DNA of 34,839 nt, from NCBI GenBank assembly GCA_015654615.1, contig JAATGN010000378.1:1-34839 (forward strand), given 5' to 3'. The notes under the pieces are model-generated. The model worked only from the letters and a program-made list of their open reading frames with translations, had not been told where the DNA came from and searched no databases. This stretch comes from Rhodospirillales bacterium (GTDB lineage Bacteria; Pseudomonadota; Alphaproteobacteria; Rhodospirillales; Magnetospirillaceae). Position numbers and translations under genes: made by a program. Each line of letters starts with the position of its first letter. The stretch's first letter is position 1. Positions 1-7,954 of this stretch are shown one piece after another.

Positions 1-147
1 GCGAAGCAGTCCAGGACAGCCTGGCACTCTGGATTGCCGCGTCGCTTCGCTCCTCGCAATGACGGCGTTTTCTTGTTAGCCGAAGGCGCAGCAATCCAGG
101 GGCCGCTCCCTGTTGCTGGATTGCTTCGCTTCGCTCGCAATGACGCG
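1..147. repeat. Dispersed palindromic intergenic repeats (two adjacent copies)
   Basis: Two copies of the intergenic repeat family whose arms read GTCATTGCGAGC and GAAGCAATCCAG or the reverse complement, at about 1-65 and 79-147. Positions 1-75 are a perfect inverted copy of 5404-5478. The left end is cut by the window, so the identity may extend further. No coding gene is supported here. Confidence 0.85.
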
Positions 148-376
148 GTTATTGTTTTACGGGCACTTAAGCCCGATCACTGTCCGCTCTCGATCCGTGT
201 GCATCCGTGGTTGTCCGTGTCCGTCCGTGTTGCTCAATATCCCATCCATGCCGCAGGCGATTGGCGGGGGGCGAGGATTTACCGCCTGCCCTTGTGGGAA
301 AGCGCCGGCCGTTTTATAACCAGCGGCGTCGGCAGCGCGGCCCTTGCCGCCGCCGGAGTCTCGCCACAGGAAAATC
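148..376. other. Intergenic region upstream of serS with TCCGTG-type short repeats
   Basis: There is no credible gene before serS. At about 190-233 the hexamer TCCGTG or close variants recurs at short intervals (ATCCGTG, CATCCGTGG, GTCCGTG, GTCCGTCCGTG). This resembles the TCTGCG-type series at 7905-7950. The rest carries only a candidate serS promoter. Confidence 0.5.
292..320 (+). promoter_or_regulatory. Candidate sigma70-type promoter for serS
   Basis: A -35-like TTGTGG at 292-297 and a -10-like TATAAC at 315-320 are separated by 17 bp. Transcription would start near 327, about 50 nt before serS. The -10 is good and the -35 is weak, so this is a candidate only. Confidence 0.35.
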
Positions 377-1654
377 ATGCACGACATCAAGTTGATCCGC
401 GACAATCCGCAAGCTTTTGATTCGGGCCTCACCCGCCGTGGCCTGGCGCCGCTGTCGTCGGTGATCCTTGATCTCGACCAGCGCCGTCGCGCCGCGCAGA
501 CGACCTTCCAGGAAATCCAGGCCCGGCGCAACGAAGCCTCGCGGCAGATCGGCCAGGTCAAGAAGAACGGCGGCGACGCGCAAGGCCTGATGGACGAGGT
601 GGCGGGATTGAAGGACCGTCTCGCCGCCAGCGAGACGGAAGACAAGGCGCTGGGCGAGGAGATCGACGGCGTGCTGATGGCCATTCCCAATCTGCCGGCC
701 GAGGATGTTCCCGAAGGGCCGGACGAGACGGCCAATGTCGAATTGCGCCGGGTCGGAACGCCACGGAGTTTCGATTTCGCGCCGCGTGAGCACGACGCCA
801 TCGGCGAGACGCTGGGCTTGATGGATTTCCAGGCGGCCGCCAAGCTGTCGGGGGCGCGTTTCGTCGTCCTCAAGGGCAAGCTGGCGCGGCTCGAGCGGGC
901 CCTGGGCGCCTTCATGCTGGATCTGCAGACGGGCGCGCACGGCTATACCGAGATCAACCCGCCCTTCCTGGTGCGGGACGAGGCGCTTTACGGAACCGGC
1001 CAATTGCCGAAGTTCGGCGAGGATCTGTTCCGGGCGAACACCGGTCACTGGCTGATCCCGACGGCCGAGGTGCCGCTGACCAACATGGCGAGCGGCGAGA
1101 TCCTCGACGAGGCGCGGCTGCCGATCCGGGTCACGGCGCTCACCCCCTGTTTCCGTTCCGAGGCCGGAGCGGCCGGCAAGGATACCCGCGGCATGATCCG
1201 CCAGCATCAGTTCAGCAAGGTGGAACTGGTCAGCATCGCCCATCCCGAGCGGTCGGACGAGGAACATGAACGGATGACCGCCTGCGCCGAGGAGGTGCTG
1301 AAGCGCCTCGGCCTTCCCTATCGGGTCATCGTGCTCTGCACCGGCGACATGGGCTTTTCCTCGCGCAAGACCTATGACATCGAGGTCTGGCTGCCCGGCC
1401 AGAACGCCTATCGCGAGATTTCCAGCTGTTCGAACTGCGGCGACTTCCAGGCCCGCCGGATGAACGCGCGGTTCCGCCAGAACGGCGGGAAATCGACGCG
1501 CTTCGTCCATACGCTGAACGGCTCGGGCCTGGCGGTCGGACGGACCCTGGTGGCCGTTCTCGAGAACTATCAGCAGGCCGACGGCAGCGTCCTGGTTCCC
1601 GAGGCGCTCAGGCCCTACATGGGCGGTCTCGAGGCCATTCGCGCCGATGTTTGA
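377..1654 (+). CDS. serS: Serine--tRNA ligase
   Basis: Class II aminoacyl-tRNA synthetase that charges tRNA-Ser, and tRNA-Sec where present, with serine in the cytoplasm. The 425-residue length is normal for the family. The N-terminus [14 protein letters not shown] begins the usual antiparallel coiled-coil arm (about residues 1-105). Motif 2 is FRSEAG at about residue 259. Motif 3 is [18 protein letters not shown] from about residue 382. I start at 377 rather than at an in-frame ATG at 344 because the conserved N-terminus begins there and ACAGGAAA precedes it as a ribosome site. The stop overlaps surE by 8 nt, so the two are translationally coupled. Confidence 0.97.
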   Translation: MHDIKLIRDNPQAFDSGLTRRGLAPLSSVILDLDQRRRAAQTTFQEIQARRNEASRQIGQVKKNGGDAQGLMDEVAGLKDRLAASETEDKALGEEIDGVLMAIPNLPAEDVPEGPDETANVELRRVGTPRSFDFAPREHDAIGETLGLMDFQAAAKLSGARFVVLKGKLARLERALGAFMLDLQTGAHGYTEINPPFLVRDEALYGTGQLPKFGEDLFRANTGHWLIPTAEVPLTNMASGEILDEARLPIRVTALTPCFRSEAGAAGKDTRGMIRQHQFSKVELVSIAHPERSDEEHERMTACAEEVLKRLGLPYRVIVLCTGDMGFSSRKTYDIEVWLPGQNAYREISSCSNCGDFQARRMNARFRQNGGKSTRFVHTLNGSGLAVGRTLVAVLENYQQADGSVLVPEALRPYMGGLEAIRADV

Positions 1655-2429
1655 GCCGATTGCCGATCTCAGCACGGCCCGCATCCTCGTTTCCAACGAC
1701 GACGGCATCGACGCGCCCGGCATCAAGGTGCTCGAACGGATCGCCCGCAGCCTGACCAAGGACGTCTGGGTGGTGGCGCCGTCGGCCGAACAGAGCGCCG
1801 TCGCCCATTCCCTGACGGTCCGCCGTCCCCTGCGCATCGTGCCGCTGGGACGGCGGCGCTTCGCCGTCGATGGGACGCCGACCGACAGCGTGCTGCTGGG
1901 GGTGCGGCAGATCCTGAAGAAAAGGCGGCCCGACCTGGTGCTGTCCGGGATCAACCGCGGCTGCAACATGGGCGACGACGTGACCTATTCGGGAACCGTC
2001 GCGGCGGCCATGGAGGGCACGCTGCTGGGGATCCGGTCCATCGCCCTGTCGCAGCAGCTGACCGGCGACGACCAGGTCAAATGGGATACGGCCGAGGACC
2101 GGGCCGCCGACATCATCCGCCGGGTGACGGCCAGCGGCTGGCCGCGGAACGTCCTGATCAACATCAATTTTCCGGATCTTCCGGCCGACCGGGTGACGGG
2201 GGTGGAGATCGTCCGCCAGGGAAAGCGCCGGATCGGCGACGAATTGACCGAACGCGTCGATCCGCGCGGCAAGCCCTATTACTGGGTCGGCGGCCAGCGG
2301 ATCGAGGAGACCGGCGATCCCGGCACCGATCTCGAAGCGGTCAAACAGGGCAAGGTGGCGGTGACGCCGCTCTGCGTCGACTTCACGTCGGTCGAAGCGA
2401 TGGATCGTCTGGCGACGGCTTTCCGATGA
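1647..2429 (+). CDS. surE: 5'/3'-nucleotidase SurE
   Basis: Metal-dependent phosphatase that removes phosphate from nucleoside 5'- and 3'-monophosphates, implicated in stationary-phase survival. At 260 residues it matches the family. The metal-site motif SNDDG is at residues 16-20 (D18, D19), the conserved serine loop SAEQSA at 46-51, and SGIN with its metal-ligand asparagine at about N103, followed by the conserved [20 protein letters not shown] segment. It begins inside the end of serS, and its TGA overlaps the ATG of pcm. The surE-pcm-nlpD order is the classical one known from E. coli. Confidence 0.95.
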   Translation: MFEPIADLSTARILVSNDDGIDAPGIKVLERIARSLTKDVWVVAPSAEQSAVAHSLTVRRPLRIVPLGRRRFAVDGTPTDSVLLGVRQILKKRRPDLVLSGINRGCNMGDDVTYSGTVAAAMEGTLLGIRSIALSQQLTGDDQVKWDTAEDRAADIIRRVTASGWPRNVLININFPDLPADRVTGVEIVRQGKRRIGDELTERVDPRGKPYYWVGGQRIEETGDPGTDLEAVKQGKVAVTPLCVDFTSVEAMDRLATAFR

Positions 2430-3061
2430 GCGGCGAGGCCCGCAAGATCCGCCTCATCATGGATCTTCGCCGCTCCGGGATCACCGATACCCGGGTGCTG
2501 TCGGCCGTCGAGCGGGTGCCGCGCGAAGCCTTCGTTTCCGAACCTTTCCTCGACCAGGCTTACGAAAACACCGCCTTGCCGATCGGCAAGGGACAGACCA
2601 TCAGCCAGCCCCTGGTGGTGGCGCTGATGAGCCAGGCCCTCGAGGTGGGGGAGCGCATGAAGGTCCTGGAGATCGGCACCGGTTCGGGATACCAGGCCGC
2701 CGTCCTCGCCAAATTGTGCCGCCGGGTCTATACCATCGAACGCCACAAGTCCCTGCTGGTCGAGGCCGAACGGCGCTTCCGCGCCCTGCATGTGCACAAT
2801 ATCACCGCGGTGGCCGGCGACGGGACCCGCGGCTGGCCGGAACAGGCGCCGTTCGACCGGATCCTGGTGACGGCCGCCGCCGGCGAAATCCCGAAGTCGC
2901 TGCTCGACCAGTTGGCCGACGGCGGCGCCATGGTGCTGCCGGTCGGCTCGCCGGGCGGCGATCAGGAGGTTCTGCGCATCCGCAAGAAGGACGGCAAGCC
3001 TTCCGTCGAACGCCTCTTCCCGGTCCGCTTCGTGCCGCTCGTCGCCGGCGGGGTGGAATAG
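2426..3061 (+). CDS. pcm: Protein-L-isoaspartate O-methyltransferase
   Basis: Repairs damaged proteins by methylating L-isoaspartyl residues with S-adenosylmethionine. The 211-residue product has the substrate/catalytic loop GKGQTISQP (residues 55-62; S60 is the usual key residue) and the SAM-binding motif EIGTGSGYQ at 82-90. The acidic end of strand 2 is YTIERH. The start ATG at 2426 overlaps the surE stop as ATGA, the usual sign of coupling, and upstream in-frame codons lie in surE. The functional link with SurE is stationary-phase and stress survival, known from other bacteria. Confidence 0.95.
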   Translation: MSGEARKIRLIMDLRRSGITDTRVLSAVERVPREAFVSEPFLDQAYENTALPIGKGQTISQPLVVALMSQALEVGERMKVLEIGTGSGYQAAVLAKLCRRVYTIERHKSLLVEAERRFRALHVHNITAVAGDGTRGWPEQAPFDRILVTAAAGEIPKSLLDQLADGGAMVLPVGSPGGDQEVLRIRKKDGKPSVERLFPVRFVPLVAGGVE

Positions 3062-3198
3062 GAATAGGGGGCTTTCGCCGGTGGGGCGGGCCTTTGCGCC
3101 GGACGCGGGCAGGGACGCCGGCGCCGCTGTGGCCAACGCCGGCAGTCCGCCTTTCAATCGATCGCTGCCCGAGAGCATTGAAGGGCGGCGGCGGGTCA

Positions 3199-3213
3199 TA
3201 TAGTGTGCGGCCA
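3199..3213 (+). promoter_or_regulatory. Candidate -10 element of near-leaderless nlpD promoter
   Basis: TATAGT at 3199-3204, preceded by TTGAAG at 3178-3183 with a short 15-bp spacer. It would place the start of transcription within about 2 nt of the ATG at 3213. No Shine-Dalgarno sequence is visible, consistent with a leaderless message. Tentative. Confidence 0.3.
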
Positions 3214-4466
3214 TGAGGTCCGTATCGTCCGTTCCCGTTGGTCTGCGCGCCATCCGCTGTTTTCCTCTGATCGCCTTGCTGCTGGCCGTGGCGGGGTGCG
3301 CGACGAGCGTTCCCATCGGCTCGTCGGTGGATTATCGGGACGGAAACGCTCAAGGGCGCGGCGGCCAGCCGGCCACCGGCAGCTATACCGTCCAGCGCGG
3401 CGACAATATCTACGGCATCGCCCGCCAGCTCAACGTCTCGGTGCGCGCCCTGATCGACGCCAACAATCTGCAGCCGCCGTTTCAGGTCAGCGTCGGCCAG
3501 GTTCTGCTGCTGCCCGGCGGCGGCAACTATGTGGTGATCAAGGACGATACCTTGCTGGGGGTCGCCCGCAAGACCGGGGTGTCCTTCTCGACCCTGGCGC
3601 GGATCAACAATCTGTCGGCGCCCTATGTCCTGCGGGTCGGGCAGAAGCTCAAGCTGCCGGGCGGCGCGACCGACGGCACCGCCGTCGCCGTCGCTGCGGC
3701 CGGTCCTTCGGCGTCCGAGGCGGCGCGGCCCGTGGCGACGGCCTTGCCGCCGCCGGTCGTCGCGCCGCCGCCGGCCGAGAAAGGCGCCGGCGGATACAGT
3801 TCGCTGACCGAACGGGAAAGCAAGGCCTCCGCCGCGATCATTCCGCCGCCGCCGCCACCGCCATCCTCGATGTCCGCCGCCTCGCAAGCGGCACAAAGCG
3901 GCCAGGTCGCGTCGGCCGCCCCGGCCGCGGCTGCCGCCCCGGCTGCCGCGGTGAGCCCCGCCCCGGCCGAACCGCCGCGTGCGGCGGCGACGCCGGCCGC
4001 GGCCGCGACATCGGCGCCTTTGCCGCCCGCGCCGCCAAGCTCCGGCCGCGGTTTCGTCTGGCCGGTTCATGGCGTGTTGCTGGCCGAATTCGGCACCACC
4101 GGCAAGGGCCAGCACAATGACGGCATCAACATCGCCGTGCCGCGCGGCACGCCGGTGCTGGCCGCGCAGGACGGCATCGTCGCCTATGCCGGCAACGAAT
4201 TGCGCGGTTTCGGCAATCTGCTGCTGGTCAAGCACGCCGACGGCTGGATGACGGCCTATGCCCACAACGACACGCTTCTGGTCAAACGCGGCGATTCGGT
4301 GCGGCGCGGCCAGCAGATCGCCAAGGCAGGCGATTCGGGCGGCGTGGCGCAGCCGCAATTGCATTTCGAGGTGCGCCAGGGCACGCGGGCGGTCGATCCC
4401 ATGGGCTTCCTGGGCGGCAAGGCGATTCCCGCCGCGGCCTCCGGCGAATCGTCGGATCCCGGCTGA
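3213..4466 (+). CDS. nlpD: LysM/LytM lipoprotein, NlpD/DipM-like, degenerate M23 site
   Basis: Predicted outer-membrane lipoprotein (417 aa) that regulates cell-wall amidases at division. The lipobox LAVAGC puts the lipidated cysteine at residue 29. Two LysM peptidoglycan-binding domains follow at about 57-101 and 105-149, then a Pro/Ala-rich linker (150-278) and a C-terminal M23/LytM domain (279-400). The zinc site is degraded. HNDGIN replaces the HxGxD pattern, leaving N302 and N306 where His and Asp are expected, and QLH (382-384) replaces HLH. E. coli NlpD and Caulobacter DipM are likewise non-catalytic activators, so I infer an activator and not a hydrolase. It follows pcm by 151 nt. Confidence 0.88.
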   Translation: MRSVSSVPVGLRAIRCFPLIALLLAVAGCATSVPIGSSVDYRDGNAQGRGGQPATGSYTVQRGDNIYGIARQLNVSVRALIDANNLQPPFQVSVGQVLLLPGGGNYVVIKDDTLLGVARKTGVSFSTLARINNLSAPYVLRVGQKLKLPGGATDGTAVAVAAAGPSASEAARPVATALPPPVVAPPPAEKGAGGYSSLTERESKASAAIIPPPPPPPSSMSAASQAAQSGQVASAAPAAAAAPAAAVSPAPAEPPRAAATPAAAATSAPLPPAPPSSGRGFVWPVHGVLLAEFGTTGKGQHNDGINIAVPRGTPVLAAQDGIVAYAGNELRGFGNLLLVKHADGWMTAYAHNDTLLVKRGDSVRRGQQIAKAGDSGGVAQPQLHFEVRQGTRAVDPMGFLGGKAIPAAASGESSDPG

Positions 4467-4482
4467 GCGAAAAAGGAAAATC

Positions 4483-5307
4483 ATGCCACGCGATGAAAAT
4501 TCCGGACTGTCGTTTCCGCAAATCACGGAACGCCAGGATCTCATGCTCGATTTGATCCGCCAGGCAGGAAGCCTCGCCTTGAGCTATTTCCGCCATCCTG
4601 CGCGGTTGCAGGTGGAAAGCAAAGGGACGCAGGACTTCGTGACCGCGGCCGATCGCGCCGTCGAGACATTGCTGGTCGCGCGGATCGTCGCGGCTTTTCC
4701 GGCGGACGGCATCATCGGCGAAGAGGGGGGAAGCCACGGGCGGATCTCGGAAAGCGGGGCCACCTGGATCATCGATCCGATCGACGGCACGGCCAATTTC
4801 GCCCGCGGCTTGCCGTTCTGGTGCATTTCCGTCGGCTTGATGGTGGGGACGGAGATCGAGGCCGGCTTCATTTACGATCCCGTCGCCGGCGAGATGTTTT
4901 CAGCCCGTCGTGGGACGGGAAGCTTTTGCGACGGCCGGCCCATTCAAGTCTCCGAGGTCGTTTCGCCGGACCGGGCCCGCATCAACCTGGGGTTCACCTT
5001 TCGGCGCCGCCCGGAGTTTTTCCTGAAGGCCATCGAACGCATGGTCGCCAACCATTGCGACTGGAGCCGCCTGGGCAGCGCGGCGCTTGGCATGGCCTAT
5101 GTGGCGAGCGGCCGGCTGGACGGCTTTTGGGCGCCCTTCGTTTATGCCTGGGACGTGGCGGCCGGCATTTGCCTGGTGAAGGAGGCCGGCGGAACGGTCA
5201 GCGACTTCCTGGCCGACGACGGTCTGCACAAAGGCAATGCCATCCTGGCGGCGACGCCCGGCATGGAGGCGTTTTTCCGGTCGCAACTGGACGATCTGGC
5301 GCAGTAG
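4483..5307 (+). CDS. Inositol-monophosphatase-family phosphatase
   Basis: Mg-dependent, lithium-sensitive-type sugar/inositol phosphate phosphatase fold, 274 residues. Metal-binding motifs are GEEGG (E80/E81), DPIDGTANF (98-106) and WDVAAG (W223-D224), all intact. The start at 4483 has AAAAGGAAAA upstream, and the longer frame to the left is only nlpD read out of frame. Substrate cannot be assigned from sequence. Histidinol-phosphatase HisN, SuhB-like inositol phosphatase and CysQ-like enzymes share these motifs. It lies 16 nt after nlpD and probably shares its transcript. It is followed by a repeat cluster. Confidence 0.85.
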   Translation: MPRDENSGLSFPQITERQDLMLDLIRQAGSLALSYFRHPARLQVESKGTQDFVTAADRAVETLLVARIVAAFPADGIIGEEGGSHGRISESGATWIIDPIDGTANFARGLPFWCISVGLMVGTEIEAGFIYDPVAGEMFSARRGTGSFCDGRPIQVSEVVSPDRARINLGFTFRRRPEFFLKAIERMVANHCDWSRLGSAALGMAYVASGRLDGFWAPFVYAWDVAAGICLVKEAGGTVSDFLADDGLHKGNAILAATPGMEAFFRSQLDDLAQ

Positions 5308-5343
5308 GCGAACGTCGCCACTGGCGAAATGCAGGTTAAGGAG

Positions 5344-5494
5344 ATGCGAAGGCGCGGCAATCCAGTCCCGCCGCCGCCTTCTGGATTGCTTCGCTTGCGC
5401 TCGCAAGAAAACGCCGTCATTGCGAGGAGCGAAGCGACGCGGCAATCCAGAGTGCCAGGCTGTCCTGGACTGCTTCGCTGCGCTCGCAGTGACG
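5344..5494. repeat. Dispersed palindromic repeat cluster
   Basis: Two or more copies of the GTCATTGCGAG / GGCAATCCAG repeat family fill the gap between the IMPase-family gene and the DUF815 gene. Positions 5404-5478 are a perfect 75-nt inverted copy of window positions 1-75. The repeats sit between convergent genes and may help end transcription. Confidence 0.85.
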
Positions 5495-5511
5495 GCAATC
5501 CTTTACGTGGG

Positions 5512-6372
5512 TCAGGGAAGCGACTTTCCCAAGCGACCGGCCAGATCCTGGATGAACTGCCAGGCGACGCGGCCCGAGCGGGCGCCGCGGCCCATCGACC
5601 ATTCGATGGCCTGGGCGTGCAGATCGTCCTGGGCGATCGGCAGGTCGAAGGCCTTGGCATAGCCTTCGATGATGGCGAAGAAGGTCGCCTGGTCGAGATT
5701 GTGGAAACCCAGCCACAGGCCGAAACGGTCGGAGAGCGAGACCTTTTCCTCGGTGGTTTCGCCGGGGTGAATGGCGGTCGAGCGCTCGTTTTCGATCATG
5801 TCGCGCGACATCAGGTGGCGGCGGTTCGAGGTGGCGTAGAACACCACATTGGTCGGCCGGCCCTCGACGCCGCCCTCCAGCACCGCTTTCAGCGATTTGT
5901 AGCTTTCGTCGGCGGCGTCGAAGGACAGGTCGTCGCAGAACAGCAGGACCCGCCGGGTGCTGTCGCGCAGCAAGGCGAGCAGGCGGGGCAGCGAGGGAAT
6001 ATCCTCGCGATGAATTTCGACCAGGGCCAGGACATGCGGCATCTCCTCGTTGATCGCGGCATGCACCGCCTTGACCAGCGAGGATTTGCCGGTGCCGCGG
6101 GCGCCCCACAACAAGGCGTTGTTGGCCGGCAGCCCCTTGGAAAAACGCCGCGTATTGTCGAGCAGCGTGTTGCGCTGGGCCTCGATGCCCTGCAGCAGGG
6201 AGACATCGATGCGATTCACCTTGTGAACCGGTTCCAATCCTTCCGGCTGGGCATGCCAGATGAAGGCGTCGGCGGCATCGAGCTGGGTGGCGCGGGGCGG
6301 GGGCGGGGCGAGGCGGTCGAGGGCATCGGCGATGCGCCCGAGCAGCGTGAGATGGTCTGATTCCTGGCTCAT
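5512..6372 (-). CDS. DUF815 family P-loop ATPase
   Basis: AAA+-like ATPase of unknown role, widely conserved in proteobacteria (286 aa from the chosen start). Walker A is GARGTGKS (90-97), Walker B is RVLLFCDDLSF (141-151), and a sensor-1-like TSN is at 181-183. The N-terminus MSQESDHL with a LDAADAFIWH segment is typical of the family. Upstream in-frame ATGs exist at 6390 and 6432, but the family normally begins near here, and no clear Shine-Dalgarno separates them. It is convergent with the IMPase-family gene and divergent from the MHYT regulator. I recall relatives having this gene close to yajC-secDF. Confidence 0.87.
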   Translation of the reverse strand: MSQESDHLTLLGRIADALDRLAPPPPRATQLDAADAFIWHAQPEGLEPVHKVNRIDVSLLQGIEAQRNTLLDNTRRFSKGLPANNALLWGARGTGKSSLVKAVHAAINEEMPHVLALVEIHREDIPSLPRLLALLRDSTRRVLLFCDDLSFDAADESYKSLKAVLEGGVEGRPTNVVFYATSNRRHLMSRDMIENERSTAIHPGETTEEKVSLSDRFGLWLGFHNLDQATFFAIIEGYAKAFDLPIAQDDLHAQAIEWSMGRGARSGRVAWQFIQDLAGRLGKSLP

Positions 6373-6474
6373 GCCGGCGAAGGTAAGCATGTGTTTCGAT
6401 CCGGTCAAGGATCTGTCGGAACGAGGGGGCATTTCAAACGCGCCGTCAGCTTACCATATAAGGCGATAATTAAA

Positions 6475-6487
6475 GTCCCGAAGGGAC
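6475..6487. promoter_or_regulatory. Small dyad in the leader of the MHYT regulator
   Basis: GTCCC-gaa-GGGAC forms a perfect 5-bp dyad 19 nt before the start codon at 6507, just before the AGGGAGG ribosome site. A -10-like TATAAG lies at 6457-6462. It may be an operator or a small leader hairpin. Confidence 0.25.
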
Positions 6488-6506
6488 GAGAATCAGGGAG
6501 GCGGCG

Positions 6507-7709
6507 ATGCCGGTGACGCATGAGCCGTGGCTGGTGGCGCTTTCGATCGCCGTGGCGATGCAGGGCGCCTATGTCGGACTCGGCCTCGGTCTTTTGGTGA
6601 ACGCGGCGCGCGGATGGGAGCGCCGGTTGCTGCTGGCCGCCGCGTCGGTGTCGCTGGCGGTGGCCATCTGGTCGATGCATTTCGTCGGAATGCTGGCCGC
6701 CAGGCTGCCGTTTGCCGTCGATTACCTGGTGTTTCCGACCCTGGTGTCGTTCCTGGTCTGCGCCATCGTCGTCGGCGGCGCCGTTTTCGCCGTCAGCGGC
6801 GGCCCCCTGCGGGCCCGGCGGCTGGTGACGGCCGCCGTCTGCATGGGCGGCGGCATCGCCTCGATGCATTACATCGGCATGACGGCGCTGCATGCCAGCG
6901 CCCATATGGAGCAGGCGCCCTGGCTGGTGGCGGCCAGCGTCGTCGTCGCCATGGCGGCCTCGGGGTTCGCGCTGTGGCTGGCCGGCGGGCGGGCCGGGCG
7001 GCCGCCTCTGCTGCTTTCGGCCGCGGCGCTGGGCTTGGCCATCGCCGCCATGCATTACACGGCGATGGCGGGGGTGACGCTCTATCCGCTGGCGCATCCG
7101 CAAATCCTGGCGCCGGCCCTTTCGGTCGATCTGCTGGCCATCATCGTCGCCATCGCGGCCTTTCTGCTGTCCGGCATTTTCCTGCTGGTCCTGATGCCCG
7201 AACAGGCGGCGCCGGCCGTGGAGGTCTTTTCCGGCCAGCCCCGGCCCCTACCCGCGCCGGGCGAGGACGAAAAATTCGACGATCGTCGTTTGGCCGGCCA
7301 GGCGGCGGTCCCGCCGCGGCGCCTGGCCGCCCAGTTTCCCTATGAACAGGACGGCGTGACCCATTATCTGCCGGTCGAGGCCATCGTCGCCGTGCATGCC
7401 AACGCCCATTACACCACGCTCTACGACGGGAAGGCCTCGTTGTTCTGTCCCCTGGCCATCGGCGACGTCGAATCGCGGCTCGACGATCGGCGCTTCCTGC
7501 GGGTTCACCGCAGCCACATCGTCAATATCGAACGGATCACCGGATTGAGACGGTGCGGCGACAACGGCCTCATCGAACTGGCCGGCGAGATGCGCTGCAC
7601 GGTGCCGGTCAGCCGCAGCCGCCTGGGCCGGCTGAAGGCCCAGCTTCGGATGCAAACGCGACCGGCCCTGGCCGGGACGTCCCTGCGCGACGCCGTCGGC
7701 ATGCGATAG
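6507..7709 (+). CDS. MHYT-LytTR transmembrane regulator, CoxC/CoxH-like
   Basis: One-component regulator (400 aa) with a membrane sensor joined to a DNA-binding domain. About seven hydrophobic helices cover residues 8-230. They include the three MHYT-family motifs SMHFVGM (56-62), SMHYIGM (119-125) and AMHYTAM (181-187), whose His/Met residues are proposed metal ligands for sensing a diatomic gas. After a Pro-rich linker, a LytTR DNA-binding domain covers about 280-382 (THYLPVEAIVAVHANAHYT, RFLRVHRSHIVN). CoxC and CoxH of Oligotropha carboxidovorans have the same architecture and nearly the same length. The start has AGGGAGG upstream. A link to the cox operon 11 kb away is inference; MHYT-LytTR proteins also occur elsewhere. 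Confidence 0.85.
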   Translation: MPVTHEPWLVALSIAVAMQGAYVGLGLGLLVNAARGWERRLLLAAASVSLAVAIWSMHFVGMLAARLPFAVDYLVFPTLVSFLVCAIVVGGAVFAVSGGPLRARRLVTAAVCMGGGIASMHYIGMTALHASAHMEQAPWLVAASVVVAMAASGFALWLAGGRAGRPPLLLSAAALGLAIAAMHYTAMAGVTLYPLAHPQILAPALSVDLLAIIVAIAAFLLSGIFLLVLMPEQAAPAVEVFSGQPRPLPAPGEDEKFDDRRLAGQAAVPPRRLAAQFPYEQDGVTHYLPVEAIVAVHANAHYTTLYDGKASLFCPLAIGDVESRLDDRRFLRVHRSHIVNIERITGLRRCGDNGLIELAGEMRCTVPVSRSRLGRLKAQLRMQTRPALAGTSLRDAVGMR

Positions 7710-7770
7710 GTTCTGTGGACGTTTGAAAAAGGACCCGCAGATGGCGCAGATCGACATTCTCATCCGAAAT

Positions 7771-7843
7771 CGTCATTGCGAGCGCAGCGAAGCAATCCAG
7801 TCTACACCCCGGTTCTGGATTACTTCGCTGCGCTCGCAATGAT
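7771..7843. repeat. Dispersed palindromic repeat (GTCATTGCGAGCGCAGCG type)
   Basis: One inverted-repeat copy: CGTCATTGCGAGCGCAGCG and AAGCAATCCAG in the left arm, CTGGATTACTTCGC and TGCGCTCGCAATGATG in the right arm. It has one mismatch in the arms and a loop of roughly 14 nt. It lies between the MHYT gene and the 3' end of the ABC transporter gene. Confidence 0.8.
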
Positions 7844-7904
7844 GACGAAGCGCGAAGCGTGAAATCCTCGAATCTCCGGAAGTTCTCCGGCGGTTCACTC
7901 GGAT

Positions 7905-7950
7905 GAGCAAAAAATCTGCGTTCATCTGCATCATCTGCGGATCAATCATT
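7905..7950. repeat. TCTGCG-type short interspersed repeat
   Basis: AAATCTGCG, TTCATCTGCA and TCATCTGCGGATCAA follow each other with an 8-11 nt period. A reverse-strand relative (CGCAGATGGCGCAGATCG) lies at about 7736-7754. The pattern resembles short tracts in intergenic DNA of many unrelated bacteria and is related to the TCCGTG series at 190-233. Function unknown. Confidence 0.45.
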
Positions 7951-7954
7951 GGCT

